A stretch of DNA of 6,319 nucleotides from Gammaproteobacteria bacterium (GTDB taxonomy: Bacteria > Pseudomonadota > Gammaproteobacteria > Pseudomonadales > Pseudohongiellaceae): positions 1 to 6,319 of the forward strand of contig JAESUT010000033.1 of assembly GCA_016762995.1 (NCBI GenBank). The letters are read 5' to 3'. This document shows positions 1-5,998 of this stretch, piece by piece. Numbering within the stretch: position 1 is the first letter of the stretch; every line of letters starts with the position of its first letter. The position numbers were made by a program, and so were the translations under genes. The notes under the pieces are model-generated. The model saw only the letters and a program-made list of their open reading frames with translations, did no database searches and was not told the origin of the DNA.

Positions 1-1
1 T

Positions 2-2092
2 TCCGAAAACCCAGCCTACAGCGGCGACACTGGTCTTTTCCCAGATTTCTTGCCAAATGCAATTTTTGCAGAGAATTTCTTAACTAAGCTTATTGGTGGC
101 GAAGTCACTGAAGCGGTTCTAGATGCCGCGGTTGCTGAAATGACAGCGTCTCTAAATGCTGGCGATTCACGTGGAGCAACTATGAATGCTTCCATCAATG
201 CTCTTGCTGCATCTACAGATCCAGATTTTGCTGATGCTGCAGCTGCCTTGGCTAACAAGACAGCGGTTGCCACATACTATTCAGTAGACGTAGCGGAAAG
301 CTCTGCAGAGCTTGACGATCTGATAGCAGTAGTTTCTGCTGTTGATAGCTCTGCTACTGCGGTTGCAACCGGCACTACGGCTGTAGATACAGTTATTGCA
401 GGGGATGAAGAGCTTACTGACCTGATCGCAAATCTTGACGCTGCGAATGCTGCGAAGACCGCTGAGCTTGCTACTCTAGAAGCTACTACGGCTATCTCTG
501 GAATCGATCCGACTCCTTTAGATAAGATCCCACAAGCTGATATTACTGCACTGGAAGGTACAGCTGTTGGTACTACAGATGCAGCTCTCGTTTTTGCCGA
601 TCCTACTGGTTTCACTGCTGGTGATTATACCGCTGGTTCCGACGCACTACAGGCTGCTTTGGTAGCAGATGCCGCAGTAGCGGTTGCTGCTAAGTTGAAA
701 CTCGACAACACGGCTCTGGCCCTTACGCTTAATACAACTGCTGGTACTGGCAATGTTGCTGGTCTTGACGGTGCAATCGCTGGCGTATCAGCTGCACTTA
801 CTACTGCCAACAATGCTATCGAGAGTGCTGCCCTTGCAGGTGTTGCTGCGACTGCCGCTCTAGGCGACTACAACGTTCTTAACGCTTCTGCGGTTACTCT
901 GCTCGCCACTGGTGCAACTAGTGGTGGTGAGATAATTGTTTCCGGTACTACTTTGGTATTGGGCGCTGCAATCACTGAAGCAACTGATCCAGGTATTACT
1001 GCACTTCTAGCTGCATCATTAGCAAATGAAGGTGCTCAAGCTGTTGAAACCGGTGCCATAGCCGCTGCGAATACCGCCTTGCATGTAGTTGAGAACCTTG
1101 ATTCTGCGTCCGGCACCAGAGTAGCTGACTTAGCTGCTGTAACAGCCGCGATGACTTTCATTACTCCAGCTACAGCTACTAAAGCTACTGACGCTGAAAT
1201 CGCTGCTGAAATTGCAGCATTAAATGCGGGCAATACACAGTTGAAGGCTGACCTCCTTGCAGTAACATACAATACAGATGACGCCACAACGCTTGCCGAT
1301 GTGACAACGATTCTGGCCGCGGCTGTAACTGCTAACTTCATCAATGCTGGTGACCAGACACTGATCCTTGTCGCTTTCGGTGACGATGCTACTGCTGATG
1401 CTGACTTCGATCCAGCCGGTACTGCTGGTCTTCCTGCTGCTCTTGCTGCTGCTTCCGCTGCAGTTACTGCAAACAGCTTGGCCTTCGACGTAGACGCTTT
1501 AAACACTGTTTACTTGGGTAGTGGTACAACGCTTGTCGGTGGTGAAACTTCTGCTGCAACCTTGGCGCTTGCTCCATTGGCGTTAGCCGCTAACGTAGCT
1601 GCCGCTCTTGTCGCTACTACTACTAAGTTGGGCGCAGACGTTGATGCTGCAATCGTATCGGAAACTGTGCTTTCTGATGCTAAAGCTGCGTTGGCTGCAC
1701 TGGACGTTACTATCGCCGCTGAGACAGCTGCATTCGCTGCCGCTGGATTCGCAGCTCCAGTAACGCTGAACTCTGCTGTTAAAGCAGCAACTGTCAGCGA
1801 CGATGTGTTCCTAACAGGCGGCATCGACTCACAGATTATCTCCTTCGCAGGTGACGACCAGTTGTTCATCGGTTCAGGTCTTACTCTGAATGCTGATACT
1901 ACTGCCGGCGACGAAGGCGACAACGCGGTACTGGAAGTTTGGATCACTGGTACTTCAAGCGCTGTGATTACTATTGAAACGTCTGTGTTTGGTTCAGATG
2001 CTGCGGTTCCTGAAACTTACACAATCACGCTGACAGGTGTTGCTGCAGCTGATGTTGCATTGAGCGCTGATGGTATTATCACTATCGCTTAA
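2..2092 (+). CDS. Ala-rich S-layer-like / type I-secreted surface protein (5' partial)
   Basis: The reading frame is open from the first bases, so the gene begins upstream. A TTG at 50 is an internal Leu codon, not a start. 696 residues are visible. The first ~90 contain a segment with NAIFAENFLTKLIGGEV, LNAGDSRG and NKTAVATYYSV, which resembles the DUF4214-like helical module of large secreted proteins of gammaproteobacteria (recalled family resemblance, not searched). The middle ~500 residues are very rich in Ala, Thr, Val and Asp, with helix-like Ala stretches and no obvious exact repeat. The last ~95 residues (SDDVFLTGGIDSQIISFAGDDQ onwards) are rich in Gly, Asp and beta-branched residues and end in VALSADGIITIA. 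I see no cysteine and few Lys or Arg, as is usual for S-layer and type I secretion substrates, whose signal is C-terminal. Role inferred: extracellular or surface-layer protein. The coding frame is certain; the function is moderately supported. Confidence 0.8.
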   Translation, partial: SENPAYSGDTGLFPDFLPNAIFAENFLTKLIGGEVTEAVLDAAVAEMTASLNAGDSRGATMNASINALAASTDPDFADAAAALANKTAVATYYSVDVAESSAELDDLIAVVSAVDSSATAVATGTTAVDTVIAGDEELTDLIANLDAANAAKTAELATLEATTAISGIDPTPLDKIPQADITALEGTAVGTTDAALVFADPTGFTAGDYTAGSDALQAALVADAAVAVAAKLKLDNTALALTLNTTAGTGNVAGLDGAIAGVSAALTTANNAIESAALAGVAATAALGDYNVLNASAVTLLATGATSGGEIIVSGTTLVLGAAITEATDPGITALLAASLANEGAQAVETGAIAAANTALHVVENLDSASGTRVADLAAVTAAMTFITPATATKATDAEIAAEIAALNAGNTQLKADLLAVTYNTDDATTLADVTTILAAAVTANFINAGDQTLILVAFGDDATADADFDPAGTAGLPAALAAASAAVTANSLAFDVDALNTVYLGSGTTLVGGETSAATLALAPLALAANVAAALVATTTKLGADVDAAIVSETVLSDAKAALAALDVTIAAETAAFAAAGFAAPVTLNSAVKAATVSDDVFLTGGIDSQIISFAGDDQLFIGSGLTLNADTTAGDEGDNAVLEVWITGTSSAVITIETSVFGSDAAVPETYTITLTGVAAADVALSADGIITIA

Positions 2093-2140
2093 AGCACTTT
2101 GCGGGGAGAACACTTAGCCATTTGGCAAGGTTAGTAACCT

Positions 2141-2162
2141 CGGTATCTGATTCAAGATACTG
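2141..2162 (+). other. small hairpin ahead of the terminator
   Basis: GTATCT (2143-2148) and AGATAC (2155-2160) pair perfectly around a six-base loop. Flanking C-G and G-T pairs extend the stem to 8 bp. It lies in the 3' UTR of the surface-protein gene, just before the main terminator. It may stabilise the 3' end of the mRNA. No U-tract follows, so it is not a terminator by itself. Confidence 0.4.
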
Positions 2163-2168
2163 AAAATT

Positions 2169-2208
2169 AAAAACTCTCAGTTCGCAAGAACTGGGGGTTT
2201 TTCTTTTC
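2169..2208 (+). terminator. strong intrinsic terminator of the surface-protein gene
   Basis: The arms 2169-2183 (AAAAACTCTCAGTTC) and 2188-2202 (GAACTGGGGGTTTTT) pair over 15 bp with two G-U wobbles around a GCAA (GNRA) tetraloop. A T-rich run (TTTTTCTTTTCT) follows. It lies 77 bases after the stop codon, as expected for a highly expressed surface-protein gene. The A-rich left flank would give a U-tract on the other strand too, so the element could work in both directions, although no converging minus-strand gene is seen. Confidence 0.92.
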
Positions 2209-2262
2209 TAATCTTGCCAATTCCCAGTCTGCAGGAGCTACTGAATTTTGAAGAAGTTCAAT

Positions 2263-2333
2263 GGAGTTGATAGGGTCGGACCTACGCAACTTATTGTCGG
2301 GAGTTGATAGGGTCGGACCTACGCAACTTATTG
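2263..2333 (+). repeat. two tandem 34-bp REP-like repeats
   Basis: The copies at 2263-2296 and 2300-2333 are identical over 34 bases and separated by three bases (TCG), a 37-base period. Each starts with GGAG, carries the core AGGGTCGGACCTACGCAAC, and ends with TTATTG. Within each copy GTTG and CAAC pair, as do GGGT and GCCT-side bases around CGG (GGT/ACC plus a wobble), giving an imperfect hairpin with an internal loop. On the opposite strand the core reads GTAGGTCCGACC. A GTAG or GGAG foot beside an imperfect palindrome is typical of REP elements served by RAYT transposases. A RAYT gene lies about 0.9 kb downstream and an inverted relative of the core lies just beyond it. Confidence 0.8.
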
Positions 2334-2384
2334 AATCTTTGCCTATACTGGTGAATAGCAGTCAGTATTTAGTGCTTAAAGCGG

Positions 2385-2432
2385 AAATAACGTTGGATAA
2401 AACTGCTTTAAGGAAGAAACATGCCACGAGCG
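2385..2432 (+). repeat. left copy of the duplicated RAYT leader and start
   Basis: This block matches 3187-3234 without gaps at 43 of 48 positions. The first 15 bases (AAATAACGTTGGATA) are identical. The block includes the Shine-Dalgarno-like TTTAAGGAAGAA, the ATG at the same spacing (36 bases from block start), and the first four codons (Met-Pro-Arg-Ala). Similarity stops abruptly after the fourth codon. Upstream of the block only short, possibly fortuitous matches are seen. Confidence 0.88.
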
Positions 2433-2468
2433 GGACTTCCTATAAAACTGCGAATTAAACTGCTATAG
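2421..2468 (+). pseudogene. 5' remnant of a RAYT transposase gene (15-codon stub)
   Basis: The ATG at 2421 sits behind the same ribosome-binding leader as the intact RAYT gene. The frame reads MPRAGLPIKLRIKLL and then stops at TAG. Only Met-Pro-Arg-Ala agrees with the intact gene, but MPRxxxP-type openings are common at the N terminus of RAYTs. No Y1-transposase motif follows in any frame before higB. The simplest reading is the start of a lost or replaced RAYT copy, truncated when higBA arrived or when the rest was deleted. It could instead be a short expressed peptide using a captured leader. Note that the adjacent out-of-frame reading through the REP-like repeats (2261-2458) is not a gene. 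Confidence 0.5.
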
Positions 2469-2520
2469 ATTTAGCATCAGTAGTGTGTTTTGTGAGCTGC
2501 TGGGAATTCGCTGGCCCTTG

Positions 2521-2549
2521 TTGCGCATCACGGAATAGCATTCTATACT
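2521..2549 (+). promoter_or_regulatory. candidate sigma-70 promoter of higBA
   Basis: TTGCGC (2521-2526, 3/6 to TTGACA) and TATACT (2544-2549, 5/6 to TATAAT) are separated by 17 bases and lie 39 bases before the higB ATG. Two TGATCA palindromes follow at 2562-2567 and 2589-2594, the second just after the start codon. They are possible operator half-sites for HigA autoregulation, which is usual in this family, but that role is inferred from position only. Confidence 0.5.
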
Positions 2550-2587
2550 CTGTCGAATAACTGATCACGCTGATAAAGGCTTTATTG

Positions 2588-2866
2588 ATGATCAAAACTT
2601 TTAAGCATAAGGGTTTAGAGAAATATTTCACTAGCGGTAGCATGTCAGGTATTCAAGCAAATCACGCGAGCAAAATCTCCGATCAACTTGCTTTTTTACA
2701 TGCCGCTCAAAGCATAGAGGATATTAATAAGCCTGGTTATCAATTGCATGAGCTAAAAGGAAAGTTAAAAGGCCATTGGTCAATTAGCGTTTCTGGCAAT
2801 TGGCGGATTGTTTTCAGGTTCATCGACGGCGATGCTTACGTTGTTAACTACGAGGATTATCACTAA
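2588..2866 (+). CDS. higB: HigB-family toxin (RelE/ParE superfamily mRNA interferase)
   Basis: The 92-residue product has the normal length of HigB toxins. Known members are ribosome-dependent endoribonucleases that cut translated mRNA and are neutralised by HigA. Family hallmarks visible are LHELKGKLKGHWSISVSGNW (residues 53-72), the RIVFRF strand (73-78) and the C-terminal DGDAYVVNYEDYH (80-92), which carries the conserved Tyr-His end. The ATG at 2588 is preferred over the TTG at 2585 because AAAGG (2575-2579) lies eight bases upstream of it. The toxin gene comes first, the characteristic order for higBA, and its TAA overlaps the antitoxin ATG by one base (TAATG), implying translational coupling. 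All conserved segments look intact, so the toxin is probably functional. Confidence 0.93.
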   Translation: MIKTFKHKGLEKYFTSGSMSGIQANHASKISDQLAFLHAAQSIEDINKPGYQLHELKGKLKGHWSISVSGNWRIVFRFIDGDAYVVNYEDYH

Positions 2867-3171
2867 TGACTTTACAACAGCATAACCCTCCACATCCGGG
2901 CGAACTGATTCAAAGGACATATATTGAGCCGTTTAGTGAAGTCACTGGTAATAAAGTCGCCGATCGTCTTGGGGTTGCACGTAGCACTTTTAGTCGTTTG
3001 CTGAATGGCATATCTAACGTGTCGCCGGAGATGGCAGTTAGGCTTTCCAGTGTCTTGGGTGGATCAGCCGAGAGCTGGTTAATGCTTCAAGACAGTTACG
3101 ATTTATGGAAGGCTCGACAATCGGTTGATACAAGGAAGCTGGAGGCTATTGATTTCAATAAGGTAGCTTAA
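2866..3171 (+). CDS. higA: HigA-family antitoxin, XRE-type HTH repressor
   Basis: The 101-residue product binds and neutralises HigB and, in known systems, represses its own operon. It begins with the family signature NPPHPGELI (residues 7-15), followed by an XRE helix-turn-helix at about 28-52 (NKVADRLGVARSTFSRLLNG). A helical segment with SPEMAVRLSSVLGGSAESWL (53-72) follows, then LQDSYDLWKA, also typical of HigA. The start codon overlaps the higB stop, and GAGG (2852-2855) supplies a ribosome-binding site inside higB. The C-terminal tail ends in NKVA with no sign of truncation. The downstream RAYT gene starts 51 bases after the stop and has its own leader, so it probably arose separately rather than as a third operon member, though readthrough is possible. 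Confidence 0.93.
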   Translation: MTLQQHNPPHPGELIQRTYIEPFSEVTGNKVADRLGVARSTFSRLLNGISNVSPEMAVRLSSVLGGSAESWLMLQDSYDLWKARQSVDTRKLEAIDFNKVA

Positions 3172-3186
3172 TTTGACTGGGTCGGT

Positions 3187-3234
3187 AAATAACGTTGGAT
3201 AGAAATGTTTTAAGGAAGAAGCATGCCACGCGCG
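3187..3234 (+). repeat. right copy of the duplicated RAYT leader and start
   Basis: This is the partner of 2385-2432 and here it drives the intact RAYT gene. It contains the conserved AAATAACGTTGGATA, the Shine-Dalgarno TAAGGAAG (3211-3218), and the ATG at 3223. It starts 15 bases after the higA stop codon, so the two copies closely bracket the toxin-antitoxin operon. Confidence 0.88.
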
Positions 3235-3972
3235 AATCGCTATTTTGTGCCGGGTCATATTTGGCATATTACCCACCGCTGTCATAAGCGGGATTTCCTC
3301 TTAAAGTTTGCCAAGGATAGAAAGCGCTGGCGATACTGGCTCTTCGAAGCAAGAAGGCGCTACGGCTTGTGTGTACTAAATTACATTGTCACCTCAAACC
3401 ATATTCATCTAATGGTTAAAGATACTGCTGATGCCGCTATTCCTAAGAGCCTGCAGCTGATCGCTGGACGCACTGCCCAAGAGTATAATAAGCGTAAAAA
3501 TCGTAAAGGAGCGTTCTGGGAAGATCGCTACCATGCAACGGCTGTTGAGACAGGAGAGCACTTGGCCCGATGTCTTGTTTACATTGATCTAAATATGGTC
3601 CGTGCCAACGCGATTTCGCACCCCTCGGAGTGGGTTGATTCGGGATATCAGGATATTCAATATCCATTAAAGCGTTACCGTGTAATTGATCTTCATGAAT
3701 TAGCGGACCTGTTTAACTGCAACAGCGTTACTGACTTTCAGCAACAACATCGACAATGGGTGGAAGAAGCATTGTGTGCCCAGAACAATTCGCGCGATTC
3801 TCGCTGGAGTGAAGGGCTGGCTATTGGAAGTGAAGAATATGTCGATTCACTAAAAATACAGCTAAGCTCGAGGTCGCGTTATAGACACAAATATAGAGCA
3901 AAGAATGCCTTTGTACTTCAAGAGGAAGACATGCCTTATCGCATCGATTTTATTGCCAAAAAACAGTTCTAA
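3223..3972 (+). CDS. REP-associated tyrosine transposase (RAYT, Y1/HUH family)
   Basis: The 249-residue protein is a single-strand DNA transposase/nuclease of the type that acts on REP hairpins. Motifs in order are the N-terminal MPRANRYFVPGHIWHITHRC (1-20), matching the PGxxxHxTxR opening of RAYTs; the HUH metal-binding motif NHIHLMV (59-65, His60 and His62); the probable catalytic Tyr88 in the helix AGRTAQEYNKRKNRKG (81-96); GAFWEDRYH (96-104); and YIDLNMVRA (120-128). All the key residues appear present and there is no frameshift. Length is normal for the family. AAGGAAG (3212-3218) supports the ATG. The gene lies between REP-like sequences in opposite orientation, the expected context for RAYT. 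The C-terminal ~100 residues are basic and less conserved. Enzymatic class is well supported; whether it still mobilises REPs here is not known. Confidence 0.94.
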   Translation: MPRANRYFVPGHIWHITHRCHKRDFLLKFAKDRKRWRYWLFEARRRYGLCVLNYIVTSNHIHLMVKDTADAAIPKSLQLIAGRTAQEYNKRKNRKGAFWEDRYHATAVETGEHLARCLVYIDLNMVRANAISHPSEWVDSGYQDIQYPLKRYRVIDLHELADLFNCNSVTDFQQQHRQWVEEALCAQNNSRDSRWSEGLAIGSEEYVDSLKIQLSSRSRYRHKYRAKNAFVLQEEDMPYRIDFIAKKQF

Positions 3973-4020
3973 GCCTTATAGTAAGCATGATACTTGGCAA
4001 TGAGCTTTATAACGTTAGCA

Positions 4021-4044
4021 GTCGCGTTGGTCCGACCCTGAGAA
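4021..4044 (-). repeat. inverted REP-like copy downstream of the RAYT gene
   Basis: Compared with the reverse complement of the left repeats, 4021-4039 matches at 17 of 19 positions, including an unbroken 11-base GGTCCGACCCT run. Over 4021-4044 it matches at 19 of 24. Its orientation is opposite to the two left copies. It begins 48 bases after the RAYT stop codon. Confidence 0.7.
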
Positions 4045-4154
4045 TTCCCCCTACGGCTAAACATCAGTTAGCAGGCTGTTTCCAGCTAGGTTGTTAAAGG
4101 AGAAGCCTACTGCGAACGTGAAAAACTAGTGTTTGAAGAAGAACTGGGCTTAAG

Positions 4155-4183
4155 TTGTTAAATTGTTAGTGTCCCTCTAAACT
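4155..4183 (+). promoter_or_regulatory. weak candidate promoter for the envelope genes
   Basis: TTGTTA (4155-4160, 4/6 to TTGACA) and TAAACT (4178-4183, 4/6 to TATAAT) are spaced by 17 bases and lie 67 bases before the ATG at 4251. The rest of 4045-4250 shows no credible ORF or strong hairpin, so a promoter for the 4251 gene must lie in this area or upstream. The exact hexamers are uncertain. Confidence 0.3.
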
Positions 4184-4250
4184 CCAAACTAAAGCGTAGA
4201 ATTGCGCGTCTAACGAGTAGTTCTTTAATTGATCTGTCAGTGGATAAACA

Positions 4251-5015
4251 ATGCCAACGAATAAACAGATTCAATCGCGGTCCAAATGGGCAAGCCTTGT
4301 ATTCTTTGGCTGCATAGCCACTGTTGCCTATGCGCAAGATTCAAGCGATCGCTCTAGTGTTGGTGCGAATAGCAGTCAGGATCTCACCTTGTTTGAGAAC
4401 GTAGAAACGGCGGAGAGCCGTGCTAGGCCAGCCGGCCGAGCTGCTCGCGAAGCCCGAGCTACTACTGCCCAGCCAGAATTTACCCTAGTTGGCGTTTCGC
4501 GGTTTGGTGCCAAATACTCTGCAATACTGCGGCATAAAGACGGGGAAAGCTTCATCGTGAAAGCGGACCCTGTAGCAGTTACGTTAATACCCCAACACAG
4601 CGACTATGCAATCGTTGATGTTACGGCCAGCAGCGTGTCTATTCGCTATCCTAGCAATAACACCTGCGTGGAATTTAGCGATCGTGGTGTAAGTTGTAGC
4701 GCTGCAGCAAACACAAACATCGCTCAGCTCATCTTGGCCAACGGAGAGCCGTTAGCCAGCAGAAACCCCGCGAATGGATTGACAGCAGAAGCCTCTACGG
4801 ACATAAACGGGGAGATAATCGAAGAGCAGGCTGTTTCAGGTAACCCTTTTGAGGCGCTTAGAAACGGACGGCGCGGCGATACCCTTAATACCGGAACCGG
4901 TGCGGCTAACACCAATGGGGCTAGATTCACCCCACGGCGAATAGCCCCTGAAGATGTCCCCGAGGGCAAGCGTATTGTCTCAACTCCTTTCGGTGATAGA
5001 CTAGTCGACCAATAG
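4251..5015 (+). CDS. exported protein, possible GspC/PilP-like beta domain
   Basis: I do not recognise a named gene. The 254-residue product has a clear signal peptide: basic residues at 5-12, a hydrophobic core at 14-27, and probable cleavage after AYA at residue 28 before Gln-Asp. Cys21 is preceded by FFG, which is not a good lipobox. Residues 30-75 are low-complexity and Ala/Arg-rich. Residues 77-168 look like a compact beta domain (FTLVGVSRFGAKYSAILRHK, then VTLIPQHSDYAIVDVTASSV, then CVEF) with two cysteines, 139 and 149, that could form a disulfide. The pattern of 'LVGV...AIL...V..I....V' recalls the periplasmic homology region of GspC and PilP, but this is a weak resemblance. The remaining 85 residues are probably disordered and end in STPFGDRLVDQ. 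A weak GTGGA lies upstream of the ATG. It is likely periplasmic and precedes the glycosyltransferase by 34 bases, perhaps in one operon. Confidence 0.75.
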   Translation: MPTNKQIQSRSKWASLVFFGCIATVAYAQDSSDRSSVGANSSQDLTLFENVETAESRARPAGRAAREARATTAQPEFTLVGVSRFGAKYSAILRHKDGESFIVKADPVAVTLIPQHSDYAIVDVTASSVSIRYPSNNTCVEFSDRGVSCSAAANTNIAQLILANGEPLASRNPANGLTAEASTDINGEIIEEQAVSGNPFEALRNGRRGDTLNTGTGAANTNGARFTPRRIAPEDVPEGKRIVSTPFGDRLVDQ

Positions 5016-5049
5016 ACAGTAGCCGTACCTACAGCTAGCTGCCAATAAA

Positions 5050-5952
5050 ATGAGTTGTCCGGTGCAGGTGTCAATTGGAAGGCCATTGAAAGATCACTCC
5101 ATTATTTCTTCTTCACTCTCACTGTCCATTTCGGTAGTGTGTTTTAACTCCAGCGAAGACGAGTTGAAAGCTCTCATTGAGTCAACACTCCGTGCTATTC
5201 GCTTTCTTAAAGATTCTGTAAATCTAGCATCGGTGCCGATCTACCTAGTTGACAATTCCGAAGAAGAGCGGCTGCGCCTGACGCAATTTGCTAGCCTGCA
5301 AACTGAAGCCGAAGCGCTCAATGTAGAGCTGCATCTGCTTCAGGGACACGGCAATGTGGGCTACGGTGCAGCACATAATCTGGTCATCAAAAAAATGGAT
5401 AGCGACTATCACCTGCTGCTAAACCCGGATTTAAGGCTAGACCAGGATTGTTTGCGGGCTGGTGTTTCCTATCTAGTTGAGAACAAAAATGTAGTCATGG
5501 CAAGCCCCTTTGCGGCCTACGAAAACGGAGAAAAACAATATCTCTGCAAGCGCTATCCAAGTGTGTTTACGTTTATAGTGCGAGGCTTCTTCCCTGAATT
5601 TCTCAAAAAGTATTCCGCCAAACGCCTGGCTAGTTTCGAGATGCACGAATTGCCAGAAAGCCGCCCTACGATAGACATTCCAATAATTAGCGGTTGTTAT
5701 ATGTTATGCCGAACTGAAGCGTTGCTAAAGGTTGGTGGTTTTAATGAAAAATTCTTTCTCTACTTTGAAGATTTTGATTTGTCACTTCGAATGGCTGCGG
5801 TAGGTAAAATTGCCTATGTTCCGGCTATGCGAATTACCCATGCTGGAGGCAATGCGGCACGAAAAGGTTTGAGTCACATAAAAATGTTCGCACTGTCAGG
5901 TGCCCGTTTCTTCAATATCCATGGCTGGCGTTTGTTTCGTCAATTAGGTTAA
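5050..5952 (+). CDS. GT2 family glycosyltransferase (rhamnosyltransferase-like)
   Basis: The 300-residue cytoplasmic or membrane-associated enzyme should transfer a sugar from a nucleotide donor to a growing surface glycan. GT-A/GT2 landmarks are SISVVCFNS (26-34), the nucleotide-binding VDN (67-69), GNVGYGAAHN (101-110), NPDL (125-128, the DxD-equivalent metal/donor site), SGCYMLCR (214-221) and GGFNEKFFLYFEDFDLSLRM (229-248) with the general-base ED-D segment, then THAGG (263-267). This pattern is that of WbbL/RfbF-like rhamnosyltransferases, but donor and acceptor cannot be read from sequence. No transmembrane helix is obvious. The ATG at 5050 has no clear Shine-Dalgarno. A TTG at 5086, with GGAAGG just upstream, would remove 12 residues before the fold and is a plausible alternative start. 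The gene precedes a sugar-nucleotide-type SDR gene by 46 bases. Confidence 0.92.
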   Translation: MSCPVQVSIGRPLKDHSIISSSLSLSISVVCFNSSEDELKALIESTLRAIRFLKDSVNLASVPIYLVDNSEEERLRLTQFASLQTEAEALNVELHLLQGHGNVGYGAAHNLVIKKMDSDYHLLLNPDLRLDQDCLRAGVSYLVENKNVVMASPFAAYENGEKQYLCKRYPSVFTFIVRGFFPEFLKKYSAKRLASFEMHELPESRPTIDIPIISGCYMLCRTEALLKVGGFNEKFFLYFEDFDLSLRMAAVGKIAYVPAMRITHAGGNAARKGLSHIKMFALSGARFFNIHGWRLFRQLG

Positions 5953-5998
5953 GCAGTGGAAAAATCAATTTCAGATTACGGCTTACTTACCGTGGCGA

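Larger units (their letters stand above)
2263..4044 (+). mobile_element. putative REP-RAYT islet carrying higBA
   Basis: This composite is inferred, not a recognised element. In order it contains two direct REP-like repeats, a RAYT 5' remnant, higB-higA, an intact RAYT gene, and one REP-like sequence in inverted orientation at 4021-4044. Both ends therefore carry the GGTCNGACC core in opposite orientation, as in REP-transposase units flanked by REP or BIME sequences. The segment lies between the terminator of the surface-protein gene and an envelope gene cluster. No target-site duplication was identified and the exact ends are unknown. RAYTs are generally domesticated single-copy genes, so whole-unit movement is not shown. 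Confidence 0.42.

Noticed and set aside
277..1947. Several long minus-strand open frames (62-156 codons) across the surface-protein gene
   Set aside because: They are composition artefacts: the GCT/GCA/ACT-rich codons of the real gene read as AGC/TGC/AGT on the other strand, so stops are rare. The products are low-complexity Ala/Ser/Val strings without domains.
2261..2458. 65-codon plus-strand frame starting at the first REP-like repeat
   Set aside because: It runs through two REP-like copies in different frames and then through the RAYT leader out of frame. It has no Shine-Dalgarno and no recognisable domain.
2495..2515. GCGAATTCCC (reverse strand) resembling GAGAATTCCCC at 4040-4050, as a second inverted repeat pair
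   Set aside because: The match is only about 11 of 14 bases around an EcoRI-type hexamer and is not positioned like the REP-like copies, so chance is likely.
2455..2643. 62-codon minus-strand frame overlapping the start of higB
   Set aside because: It overlaps the higBA promoter and higB itself, and the product has no family features.
3651..3665. GGATAT-TCA-ATATCC inverted repeat
   Set aside because: It lies inside the RAYT coding region, has a 3-base loop and no U-tract, and is short enough to arise by chance.
5032..5041. CAGCTAGCTG palindrome between the exported-protein and glycosyltransferase genes
   Set aside because: A 10-base palindrome alone is weak evidence; there is no loop, no T-run and no second copy, so neither a terminator nor an operator can be supported.
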